Notes under the pieces: model-generated
Seen by the model: only the letters and a program-made list of their open reading frames with translations
Database searches by the model: none
What the model was told of the DNA's origin: nothing
Part shown: piece after piece, positions 20,533 through 29,250 of the stretch
Layout of the letters: each line of letters starts with the position of its first letter
Numbering within the stretch: the first letter of the stretch is position 1
Made by a program: the position numbers and the translations under genes
NCBI GenBank assembly: GCA_902779165.1
Contig: CACZAN010000029.1
Location: 16,917 to 80,916, forward strand
Reading direction: 5' to 3'
Length of the DNA: 64,000 nucleotides
From: an uncultured Bacteroidales bacterium
GTDB lineage: Bacteria; Bacteroidota; Bacteroidia; Bacteroidales; Bacteroidaceae

Positions 20533-21014
20533 TATCGTTGCATATTTTTGACGGGTTCTGGGTGAGGCTGAAATCTTATTGGCTATACTGGTGTATTGCC
20601 TACAGTCGCCTTGTGGGGTAAGGGGGAGGTGACTGTAGGAAATGAGTGGGGTGTTTGCCTACTTTTGAACACATGGAATCCTCATAGGAGGTGGAGTTAA
20701 TTCGAGTTTGTAGCGTAGTTGCGGATTTGAGGTATAGATGAAATGCTTAAACCATAGTGTTTTTCCAGAAAAACTGATAGAAATAGGGAACAGAAGTCCT
20801 CTTTTCAATAGATGAGGAGGCTCTTTTGCAGCGTAGAAAGGGACAAATGATGAAAAAAAAGATAAAAAGGTGACTAGAATAATAAAAAAGTCGTATTTTT
20901 GTCCCCAGAAAACTGGAAAACAGTAGCGAAAGGGGTGCTCTGCAGAAGTGAATGTCCCTTTCTCTGAACTGAACGCCTTCTCTCTGTAAACTGAATTAAC
21001 TCAAACTGAAGACG
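20533..21014. other. Intergenic region ahead of the SIR2-TIR/STAND operon
   Basis: No gene seen. A perfect 9-bp inverted repeat CCTACAGTC/GACTGTAGG (20599-20607 and 20631-20639) could be a hairpin or operator. TATTTTTG at 20894-20901 fits the -7 consensus and lies 114 bases before the operon start. The base composition is more AT-rich than the flanking genes. Confidence 0.45.
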
Positions 21015-22355
21015 ATGAACGACAACAACCCGCAAATGATGGACGCGATGTCCTTCAACTTCAACGACATCTTCCTGGATACGGATAAGGATGAACCCTT
21101 ATGGGACAAACTCATCCAGCAGATTATCGACGGCAACGTGATTCCCGTGATTGGAGCTGATATGCTCATCGACAACAATGTGAACCCGCATCAGCTGCTG
21201 GTGGACGGCATCGCAAATATGTTCCGCCTGACTTCGCATCCCCACAGTTTCTCGGAGCTGATCTACGACCCGGACTACACGAAGTCGAACAAGAAGGTGG
21301 ATATCTATTATCAGGTGAACAAGTTCTTTGCTGCCAATCGCTTCCCGCCGTCGCGCCGCCTGCAGCGCCTGCTGAATATCCGGCAGTTCCCGTTCGTCAT
21401 CACTACGAGTTTCACGCCCATCGTGGAACAGACGATGCAGACGATATGGGGCGACGAGCTGCGGGTGATGCGCTTCAACAACAACCCGTCGGAGAACCAC
21501 GACATCAAGAGTGGCGCCGATCTGCGCAAACCCACAGTTTACTATATGTTCGGAAAAGTGGGAGAGGGTGTCCAGAAATACGTGCTGACGGATGTGGACA
21601 TGCTGGATTTCTGTTCCTCATGGCTCTCGAATGATAACAGGGCGCGCCCGAAGAACCTTTTTAGCGAACTGAAGGACAAGTATCTGCTGATGTTGGGCAA
21701 TAACTACAGCGACTGGCTGTTCCGCTTCATTTGGTATTCCATGCGTAAGTCGAATATGGGACAGGGAATGCTGGCCTACGACCACGTGGACGAGTCGCTC
21801 ATCAACTTTTTGGAGCGGACAGAGACGTTCACGAAGCAGAATCCGTCGGACGTCATAGACCAGATTATCACTCGTCTGGGTAAGAAACTGCAGGAAAATG
21901 AGCAAGTGAAGTTCGACCAGCCCGAGGAGAACATGGACGTGTTCATCTCCTACTCGCGCAGTGACAAGGAGGTGGCCGAGGCGCTATATGCTGCGCTGAC
22001 GGCTCAAGGCAAGCGCGTATGGTTCGACAAACATAACCTGACCAGCGGAGGCAACTTCATGGACGAGATTCGCAAAGCAATCCGCACGGCAAAGTACTTT
22101 GTGCCCATCCTCTCGGAGAATATCTCAAAGGAGAAGGACCAGTCGCACGTCTATCGCAACGAGTGGGATCTCGCCATCGAGGTGGCTATCAGCATGGGGC
22201 GCACCTACATCATCCCCCTGGCACAAAAAGGGTTTGACTTCTATCGGGCCGCCATCCCCGAAAAGATGCAGCAGCACAATGCCATCTTCTTCGACTCCAG
22301 CGAGAGCATGGAAGAGGCCGCAGAGCACATCATTCACACGATGAACAAAGACTGA
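21015..22355 (+). CDS. SIR2-like / TIR domain protein (candidate NAD-active effector)
   Basis: 446 residues, no signal peptide, so cytoplasmic. The N-terminal part (about 28-240) follows the SIR2-like pattern of bacterial defence proteins: GNVIPVIGADML at 40-51, FVITTSFTPIVE at 127-138, TVYYMFGKV at 174-182, YVLTDVDMLDF and LLMLGNNYSDWLFRF at 224-238. A TIR domain fills 307-440 (MDVFISYSRSDKEVAEALY, GKRVWFDKHNLTSGGNF). Glu383 in RNEWDLA is in the position of the catalytic glutamate of TIR NADases. In the SIR2-like half, the usual catalytic LHG histidine is Phe179 and the TTN.D motif is TTSFT, so it may be inactive. The STAND gene begins 6 bases after the stop, so the two are coexpressed. Functional role is inferred. 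Confidence 0.8.
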   Translation: MNDNNPQMMDAMSFNFNDIFLDTDKDEPLWDKLIQQIIDGNVIPVIGADMLIDNNVNPHQLLVDGIANMFRLTSHPHSFSELIYDPDYTKSNKKVDIYYQVNKFFAANRFPPSRRLQRLLNIRQFPFVITTSFTPIVEQTMQTIWGDELRVMRFNNNPSENHDIKSGADLRKPTVYYMFGKVGEGVQKYVLTDVDMLDFCSSWLSNDNRARPKNLFSELKDKYLLMLGNNYSDWLFRFIWYSMRKSNMGQGMLAYDHVDESLINFLERTETFTKQNPSDVIDQIITRLGKKLQENEQVKFDQPEENMDVFISYSRSDKEVAEALYAALTAQGKRVWFDKHNLTSGGNFMDEIRKAIRTAKYFVPILSENISKEKDQSHVYRNEWDLAIEVAISMGRTYIIPLAQKGFDFYRAAIPEKMQQHNAIFFDSSESMEEAAEHIIHTMNKD

Positions 22356-22361
22356 CGAACG

Positions 22362-25300
22362 ATGGAAGAAAGGAAAAGAAAGAATCCCTGGCTGGGACTG
22401 CAGTCCTACCAGGAAGGTGAGATCCTCTACGGTCGCGACGACGACATCCGCGACTTGACGCAATGTGTCATCAATGACACCGACACGCTGCTCTACGGCA
22501 AGAGCGGTATCGGCAAGTCTTCGATACTGAATGCCGGAATCCTGCCGGCAGCACGCCGCTTCGGCTATCGGCCCTTCATCGTGCGGTTGGACCACAAGGA
22601 GCAGCAGTCCTATCTCTCACAGATTAAGGCTGTCATTGGAGCCGACACGGTGCGGGAGGTTATACCTTGTAAAGATATAACGCGCGAGTCGCTTTATGAT
22701 TTTTTTCATCGCCACACTTTCCATGAGGCCAACGGCGAGCGGATGAAGCTGCTGATCATCTTTGACCAGTTTGAGGAAATCTTCACCCTGCAGGGTGATT
22801 CCCAGCGGAAGAAGCAGTTCTTCGCAGAACTCGCCGACCAGCTCAACGACATCGTTCCCGCCTATCTGCAAAACGAAGTGATGCAGGCACCGACAGATGT
22901 GAGTGAGATGAAGGTGGTGGACGCCAATAACTTCGGGGCACTGTTTGACTCGCTGGACCTGGGCGCAAAAAGTGCGCTTCCGGACTTCGTGGAGGACAAC
23001 GACATCCACTTTGTCTTCACCATACGAGAGGACTTCCTCTCAGAGTTCGAATACTTCACGGCTGCCATTCCCTCACTGAAGCAGAACCGCTATTGCCTGC
23101 GCCCCATCAATGACGAGCAGGCTGCACAAATCATCCTTCGACCTATTCCAGGGCTTATCAGCAAGCCTGTGGCAAAGCTGATACTGGAAAAGGTGACCGG
23201 ACGCACGGACTTCGACCTCGACGGCGTGCCCGAAGTGGAGGTGGACAGCGCCGTGCTCTCGCTCTACCTGAACCGTCTTTATGACGCCTGTACCGGTGAT
23301 GTCATCACCACCAACCTGGTGGAACAGAAAGGTGGCGAGATTATTGCAGATTTCTACAGCGACGCCATCTCAGAACTCTCTGACGACAGTGTGGAATACC
23401 TCGAAGACAAGCTGCTGAACGGTCAGGGGCGCCGCGAAAACGTCACAATCTTTGATGCTTTGGCCTCGAAGTACCTTACCCAGCAGGAAATCTCACGCCT
23501 CTGCAACGAGAAGAAAATTCTCCGCCAGTTCAACTACGCCGGCGAACTCCGCATAGAACTCGTTCACGACATCCTCTGCCCTGTGGTAAAAGCTCACAAG
23601 GAACTGCGGGCACTGTTGAAGGAGCAGGAGGAGGAACGGCGAAGACAGGAAGAAGAGAACAAAAGACGTCTGGAAGAAGAGGAGAACAAACGTAGGGAGG
23701 TAGAGCGGAAGGCTGCAGAGGAAAAGGAAAAGTTGCAGGCAGAAGCTCGCGAGATCCGACGACGGAACAGGAAACGCATGAGGGCGATGGTCCTGACGCT
23801 GGCGATGCTGGCGCTGACGTTCCTGGCAGTGTGGTATCTCGCCTATCGTCCCTACAGCACCTATTATGGCAACATCACCACGATGAACGGCTGGCCCGTG
23901 GGATTAGGCAAAGAACTGAGTAATAATGAGAAGAAGGAGATGGTCGTTCATTATCGGCTGACACGCCGGGGGCGCTTGCCCTCCTTGAGCCTGATGGGTA
24001 TGAAGTACCATCATCCTTACTATCAGGTCGAGGTCCTGAACGGCAAAGGTAATCCCACTACGAATAAGCTGATGGAATCTCCATTGGTGTCGCTGGCCGA
24101 GACGGAAAGCGAAGTCGATGCTGCCACCCGCTCTTTTGCCAAGATGCAACTGCGCGCAACGATGTGGCGCTTTGCGGCAGACGCAGAGGGCAATATCTCC
24201 CGTCAGACAGCCTATGATATCAAAGGAAAAGTCATCTATTCCATTCAGTACTATAGGACCGGCGAACAGACTGACGATAACTCCACTCAGACATTGTGGA
24301 TGAATTATCTCGATGCTGAGGGCAAGTCGCTGCGCGTTAGGGGAAACGGAGCAGACCGCATTCGCATTACCGTGCGCGACGGACTCTTCGTGAGGAAACA
24401 ATTCTTCAGCGAATCGGGGACTCCCCAACGCAACAGCCGACAGGCTTATGGTTACACCTATCAGTATGACCCTGCCGACGGGCATACCATCGTCATCACT
24501 CCTTTGGACGAGTATGGCGATTCCATTTCGCAACTGGCTCTGCAGTTCACGGAATTCGACAAGTTCATGCGTTGGACGAAAGCCTCCAATGCTCTGGCGG
24601 AATACGGATCAGACTATGTCATCTACACCGTTCCCGGCAGAAACGACACGCTCCGCTTCGATGAGAACGGGCAGCAGGTCTACCGTTCGGAACGGGTAAG
24701 CGGCAAGTTCTTCCGCACGTTCTCCTACGATTCTGACGGCAACCTCACGGATAACAGCACCTATTCCACTGCACCGAATGGCCGGTTAGTGGGCCGCGTG
24801 ACCTGCACGTATGCTGAAGACTCCAGGAAGTTGCTGGAACGCACGGAATTCAATGTCTATGACATGATGAGGTACCGTCGTGAGGTGCATGAATACCGCG
24901 ATTCTGTTACCACCATCTCGTATTATGGAGGCAAAAGTCTTTCATCGCTGGCACCTGTGAATTCTCCTTCAACAAACTATCACCAACTGATTATCAGCGA
25001 GAAGCGACGCAACGATACTACGGAAATTGACAACACCTATCGTGCTGTAGACGAGAGCACAGGGCGGTTGTTTGTCCAACGACAGGAGCGTACCGTCTAC
25101 AATGCCGACAGCATACTCTGGCGCAGGATTGTCACCGACAGCCTCGGACGCCGTACCCTCTCCATCGAGAACGAGATAGAGAACGGGCTCATCGTGGGGC
25201 AGCACGTTATGGGACTCGACGGCAGCATCGTCCGCTGTCCTCAGTGGGACGACAACCGGCTGTGCTACTATCGCAAGAAGTTTGTCCGTAACTTCGCAGG

Positions 25301-25751
25301 AGAAATTGTGGCGACCAAGGCCATCAATGAATTCGGAGAGGAATCGCTCATCACCTATAACACTTGGGAAATCCGCAGGTCTGTGGTGCCGGGTGACGAA
25401 ATCAAGGAAGAAGGCGAAGCCTACACCATCTACGGAGTGGGTGCCTATAAGTTCTCGGCAGTCAGTTTGCTTCAGAACGGAAAAGTGGATTACTTGCACA
25501 TCACAGACACCACAGGCACTTACTACCGCTGTGGCCTGCGTGACGGCGATATCCTCCTTGCGGTGAATGGCAATGAAGTGAAGGTAGCGCGCCCGCTGCT
25601 GAAGACGACATCGGCATTTACTTTGAATCGGAAATACTACGAAATCCTTACCCGCCGACCTCAGGAAGGAGAGCCGGGTATGGAGCACTATCCTGTCTAC
25701 TTCATGGAAACAGAAATGCAGCATCTGCAAGAATCTTTGAACTCGAAATAA
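22362..25751 (+). CDS. Membrane-anchored STAND NTPase with extracytoplasmic YD-like/PDZ-like region
   Basis: 1129 residues. The N-terminus matches the nSTAND1-type NTPase pattern (NPWLGLQSYQEGEILYGRDD). Walker A is at 46-54 (GKSGIGKSS), Walker B at 130-141 (LLIIFDQFEEIF) and a sensor segment FTIREDF at 219-225; the winged-helix end LRIELVHDILCPVVKAH is near 396-412. A strongly charged Glu/Arg coiled coil (412-470) leads to a membrane helix (475-495) preceded by RRRNRKRMR, which predicts N-inside topology. The remaining 630 residues are outside: repeated beta-rich YD/RHS-like stretches (FRTFSYDSDGNLTDNSTYS) and a PDZ-like segment near 1030-1100 (CGLRDGDILLAVNGNEV). STAND proteins oligomerise on ligand sensing; here the probable output is the SIR2-TIR protein next door. 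Confidence 0.8.
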   Translation: MEERKRKNPWLGLQSYQEGEILYGRDDDIRDLTQCVINDTDTLLYGKSGIGKSSILNAGILPAARRFGYRPFIVRLDHKEQQSYLSQIKAVIGADTVREVIPCKDITRESLYDFFHRHTFHEANGERMKLLIIFDQFEEIFTLQGDSQRKKQFFAELADQLNDIVPAYLQNEVMQAPTDVSEMKVVDANNFGALFDSLDLGAKSALPDFVEDNDIHFVFTIREDFLSEFEYFTAAIPSLKQNRYCLRPINDEQAAQIILRPIPGLISKPVAKLILEKVTGRTDFDLDGVPEVEVDSAVLSLYLNRLYDACTGDVITTNLVEQKGGEIIADFYSDAISELSDDSVEYLEDKLLNGQGRRENVTIFDALASKYLTQQEISRLCNEKKILRQFNYAGELRIELVHDILCPVVKAHKELRALLKEQEEERRRQEEENKRRLEEEENKRREVERKAAEEKEKLQAEAREIRRRNRKRMRAMVLTLAMLALTFLAVWYLAYRPYSTYYGNITTMNGWPVGLGKELSNNEKKEMVVHYRLTRRGRLPSLSLMGMKYHHPYYQVEVLNGKGNPTTNKLMESPLVSLAETESEVDAATRSFAKMQLRATMWRFAADAEGNISRQTAYDIKGKVIYSIQYYRTGEQTDDNSTQTLWMNYLDAEGKSLRVRGNGADRIRITVRDGLFVRKQFFSESGTPQRNSRQAYGYTYQYDPADGHTIVITPLDEYGDSISQLALQFTEFDKFMRWTKASNALAEYGSDYVIYTVPGRNDTLRFDENGQQVYRSERVSGKFFRTFSYDSDGNLTDNSTYSTAPNGRLVGRVTCTYAEDSRKLLERTEFNVYDMMRYRREVHEYRDSVTTISYYGGKSLSSLAPVNSPSTNYHQLIISEKRRNDTTEIDNTYRAVDESTGRLFVQRQERTVYNADSILWRRIVTDSLGRRTLSIENEIENGLIVGQHVMGLDGSIVRCPQWDDNRLCYYRKKFVRNFAGEIVATKAINEFGEESLITYNTWEIRRSVVPGDEIKEEGEAYTIYGVGAYKFSAVSLLQNGKVDYLHITDTTGTYYRCGLRDGDILLAVNGNEVKVARPLLKTTSAFTLNRKYYEILTRRPQEGEPGMEHYPVYFMETEMQHLQESLNSK

Positions 25752-25761
25752 ATAGCGCGAT

Positions 25762-28700
25762 ATAAGAAAATGTGTATTTGCCCTTTTTGTGTTGTGCACT
25801 CTGACCGTCTTTTCACAGGAGGATTCCAAGGAAAGACAGTTCCAAGATAAATTGGACGGAGGCGATAAGAAAACCGCTACCACCACCATTGCTCCCGGTC
25901 CGAAAGAGGGTGAGAGTCTATTCGGCGACACCGACAGCATCCGCATCAAGGTGAAGTCCTTCCCCGATGTCAGCAAATACTATTACGAGTGCTATGCCAG
26001 CGTGGTGAATAAGTACGGTTTCTGGCAGGGTGTGGGACCAAAGCTGACACCGGAAGATATCCTCCACCGATGGCGCTACGTGAAGCTGATGCGCCCTGCC
26101 GGACTGCCTCCCACGGCACCCTTCACCCACATGCAGGTTCTCAACCCCTGGGGCAAGTTGGCTAACAACTCCTATGGCCCCATGCTCGCTAATCCTTTTG
26201 GCAGTGACAACGGCATCTCCAGTGACTGGACCTGGAAACTGAAGAGTATCTGCCAGTTCGAGAAAATCTATAGGAACGGGGTTGTCGTTCAGGAAAATAT
26301 GTATGACGATGACGGGGAACTCGTGCTCCAGTACTTCCCCACATCAGTTTCCAAGAATCAAATCATCGGCCACTACACTGATGCCTATGGAGCTTTGGCT
26401 CATCTGCGCAAGGACGAGAGTTGCACCCACATTGGTGTCACACTCGACGACAACGGCTATGAATGCCAGATTATCTTCATGGACGAGGAGGGACTGCTGA
26501 AGCGCAACGGCGACGATGCTTTCATCCAGCTTTGGACACGTGATGCCCAAGGCAATACCATTCAGACCATGTCGGCGGACGCGGTGGGAAGACCCATTAT
26601 CGACAACTGCGGTAACTGCGGATGGCAGTATGTTTACGACACCAAGGGACGGAGGACGGAATCTACCTGTATAGACCAGTACGGGCAACCTCAGCGCATG
26701 TCGAAGAAGAAGGATGCCGCCACCGAGGACATGATTCGCGCCCGCTACACCTACGACCGCTGGGGTAACACGGAAACAAAAACCTTCTACGACGCCGACT
26801 GGAATCCCGACACCATTACAGGAGGCATTCATCGCTACATTTATACCCACACTCTCTATGGTAACACCACTTCCATGCGCGCTGAGGGTCTGGACGGACG
26901 ACTGGCAGGCTCAAGCGGCAATGACGCTATGTGGAAAAAGGTACTTGACGAGAATGGTTACTCCCTCTATCTTATCAGTCTGGGCCCCGACAGCCTATTA
27001 TCGAGAAATGGAGATTGCATCACTCGTGCTCGTTACGAGGGTGAAACAAAAGTATGGGAAGTGAAGTACAAGTCGACCGATGGTATCGACTCTGTGCTCA
27101 CCTACCGCTATGTCCGCACTCCCTTCTGCGACAGCATTTTCCATTACGACGATGAATACATCAACATCGAACGTTACGACGACCGACGGCGCATGATTTC
27201 CGATGAGTACTACAACTTAGATATGACACCCATTAGGCGGCTTTACTATCATAAACATACGACCACCTATCGGGAGCAGCCAGGCTTCACCACGAGGGAA
27301 GAAAGATACTTCGACATCGACGGACAGCCGATGCCCATAGAGGATAGTGGTTGGAGATCATATAATGCAGATATCTACACCCACGACCTCATTCACAGGA
27401 CCTATTCCGACTGCGAGTACGACGGCCAGCAGCTCATTCGTTCTATCGAAGTGGACTCCGTGGCGCGGCGAAGAATCACAACGAACTACGAGGACGGCCA
27501 CATAACGAGTAAATACGGCCAGCTCCTCAGCGAAGACTGTTCGCAGGTAGAGAGTCTTATCAATTTTGACAGCCTCGGAGCCCTCGGCCGCACCTTCAAG
27601 ACCGACGCCCACTACTACCAAGTCCGCAAGTCTATAAACGTCCAGGGCAACAATACCTCGTGGAGTGGCATCAATGAGTTCGGCGAGCCCAGCTATGTGA
27701 TGACGGGTGACTGGGAAAACGCCGTCATCTACTGTGTCAACGTCCTCGGTGATCCCTATTACTACGACGAACACGGCGACACCATCCCCAATAATGCAGA
27801 GGGCAGAAAAGCCTTCAAGGATAAACTATATAAAGCCTTCTGCATAGAACTCACCGACTCACTTGCCTACCACTGCGGCCTGCGCACCGGCGACCTCATC
27901 GTGCGTTATGGCGATTGGCAGTACCCTATCCCCTCCACCTCAGGAGGCTACCGACGCAACCTCCTCAGCTTTGAAATCATCCGCAAGGCTATGACAGAGA
28001 AGACCGTAGTCGTCATGCGCCACGACCCCGCCACCCACACCAGTCGGCTCTTACAGTTACAGTTGCCTGTGGGAACTCAAGAGCAGATAGGATTCCTTTT
28101 CCATATGATTTATTTGACCGAACGCGAGCACGAACGCTATACAGCCACCGTCAAGGAACAGCGTAGCAGCGTAGACCTATCCCTCACCAACAACATAGAA
28201 GAGGAAAACGACAAGACCTATCTCATCCTCCCCTGCAAGGTTGGCTCCGACAAGGCTAAGAGGGCATTCATCGGAGGATTCAAGTTTGATGCCGTCGTGC
28301 TCGGATGGGAAATCTTCGAAAATGGCAAGTCGTATTTCTTTAAGACTAACGATGATTACATCGACAGCGACTTTGCCTTTGCACATCCCTACGATTCCGT
28401 AGTACTACACTATACTATAGATGCTCATACTGCTCAGCGATACACCTTCCGCGACGATGATTTCCGCTACAGGGTCATCCGCAGTAGAACCCCCATCGCC
28501 GATGCCTCGGATTTCCGTGCCCTGGCCGACTCCCTGCAACAGGACTTCGACAAGCGGCATCCCGAAACGCCCGTCGTGCTGCAACCCCGTGCTGCAGCCC
28601 AGCGACTGCAGGCCTTACAAGGAGTTAAGGAATCTGAGAGTGAAGGCGAAGGCTTCCGAGGTCAGGGACAGTACAAATATGGCGACGTACGACAATTTTA

Positions 28701-29226
28701 CAATGTGAAGTTCAGCTACGATGATTTGAGCTATTCTGATATGTTCCTCGCGCGCAACATCTTGGAGAACATAGACTTCAGTCCTTACGTCTTCGGCTAC
28801 AACAACGATGACTCTAATTTCCTCCTTTTCCACAAGGGGCGTTTCACTGAACTCTGCTGGAGAACAACAACAGGCATAAATTTCGTCAGCGGTGATGTCA
28901 TGATGGAAGACATGCAAACCCTCACCTTCAATGTCGAAGCTGACGGGTTGATGCGACAACGGGGGCTTGACGGGAAGTTCGTTGTCCTCCAATGCAATGA
29001 TTGGAAGTATGGAATGACTAACAGGCAACTGTCTACAGCATTGCAGGGCGATGCCAACGGCATCAGGAAAATAAAGCTGGCTCAGGTGATGGGCGAGGGC
29101 GCAGACATGCATTTAGGCCCCACGCGGACTATCAAGTTTCCTGAAGGAGTCTTGGGTGTGTTGCGCAGCTACGAGTCGCTGCCCGAATCCATTTTCATGG
29201 AAGCCTTGCGCCATTCAGGACGTTAG
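25762..29226 (+). CDS. Secreted YD-like repeat / PDZ-like protein, third gene of the SIR2-TIR/STAND operon
   Basis: About 1154 residues. The frame carries a complete signal-peptide-like start, KCVFALFVLCTLTVFSQ, immediately after the STAND gene, but has no ATG. The codon in the right place is ATA at 25762; the first conventional start is GTG 25789, which would cut through the signal peptide. The body is rich in YD/RHS-like motifs (ARYTYDRWGNTETKTFYDADWNPD, YVYDTKGRRTESTC, QENMYDDDGELVLQYF), then a PDZ-like segment (about 690-760, AYHCGLRTGDLIVRYGD) and an unassigned C-terminal region. It shares its module order with the outside half of the STAND protein, so the two are probably paralogous and may bind each other or the same ligand. 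No enzyme motif recognised. Confidence 0.72.
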   Translation: MRKCVFALFVLCTLTVFSQEDSKERQFQDKLDGGDKKTATTTIAPGPKEGESLFGDTDSIRIKVKSFPDVSKYYYECYASVVNKYGFWQGVGPKLTPEDILHRWRYVKLMRPAGLPPTAPFTHMQVLNPWGKLANNSYGPMLANPFGSDNGISSDWTWKLKSICQFEKIYRNGVVVQENMYDDDGELVLQYFPTSVSKNQIIGHYTDAYGALAHLRKDESCTHIGVTLDDNGYECQIIFMDEEGLLKRNGDDAFIQLWTRDAQGNTIQTMSADAVGRPIIDNCGNCGWQYVYDTKGRRTESTCIDQYGQPQRMSKKKDAATEDMIRARYTYDRWGNTETKTFYDADWNPDTITGGIHRYIYTHTLYGNTTSMRAEGLDGRLAGSSGNDAMWKKVLDENGYSLYLISLGPDSLLSRNGDCITRARYEGETKVWEVKYKSTDGIDSVLTYRYVRTPFCDSIFHYDDEYINIERYDDRRRMISDEYYNLDMTPIRRLYYHKHTTTYREQPGFTTREERYFDIDGQPMPIEDSGWRSYNADIYTHDLIHRTYSDCEYDGQQLIRSIEVDSVARRRITTNYEDGHITSKYGQLLSEDCSQVESLINFDSLGALGRTFKTDAHYYQVRKSINVQGNNTSWSGINEFGEPSYVMTGDWENAVIYCVNVLGDPYYYDEHGDTIPNNAEGRKAFKDKLYKAFCIELTDSLAYHCGLRTGDLIVRYGDWQYPIPSTSGGYRRNLLSFEIIRKAMTEKTVVVMRHDPATHTSRLLQLQLPVGTQEQIGFLFHMIYLTEREHERYTATVKEQRSSVDLSLTNNIEEENDKTYLILPCKVGSDKAKRAFIGGFKFDAVVLGWEIFENGKSYFFKTNDDYIDSDFAFAHPYDSVVLHYTIDAHTAQRYTFRDDDFRYRVIRSRTPIADASDFRALADSLQQDFDKRHPETPVVLQPRAAAQRLQALQGVKESESEGEGFRGQGQYKYGDVRQFYNVKFSYDDLSYSDMFLARNILENIDFSPYVFGYNNDDSNFLLFHKGRFTELCWRTTTGINFVSGDVMMEDMQTLTFNVEADGLMRQRGLDGKFVVLQCNDWKYGMTNRQLSTALQGDANGIRKIKLAQVMGEGADMHLGPTRTIKFPEGVLGVLRSYESLPESIFMEALRHSGR

Positions 29227-29250
29227 CCACAATGTTAGCGCAAGCTGATG

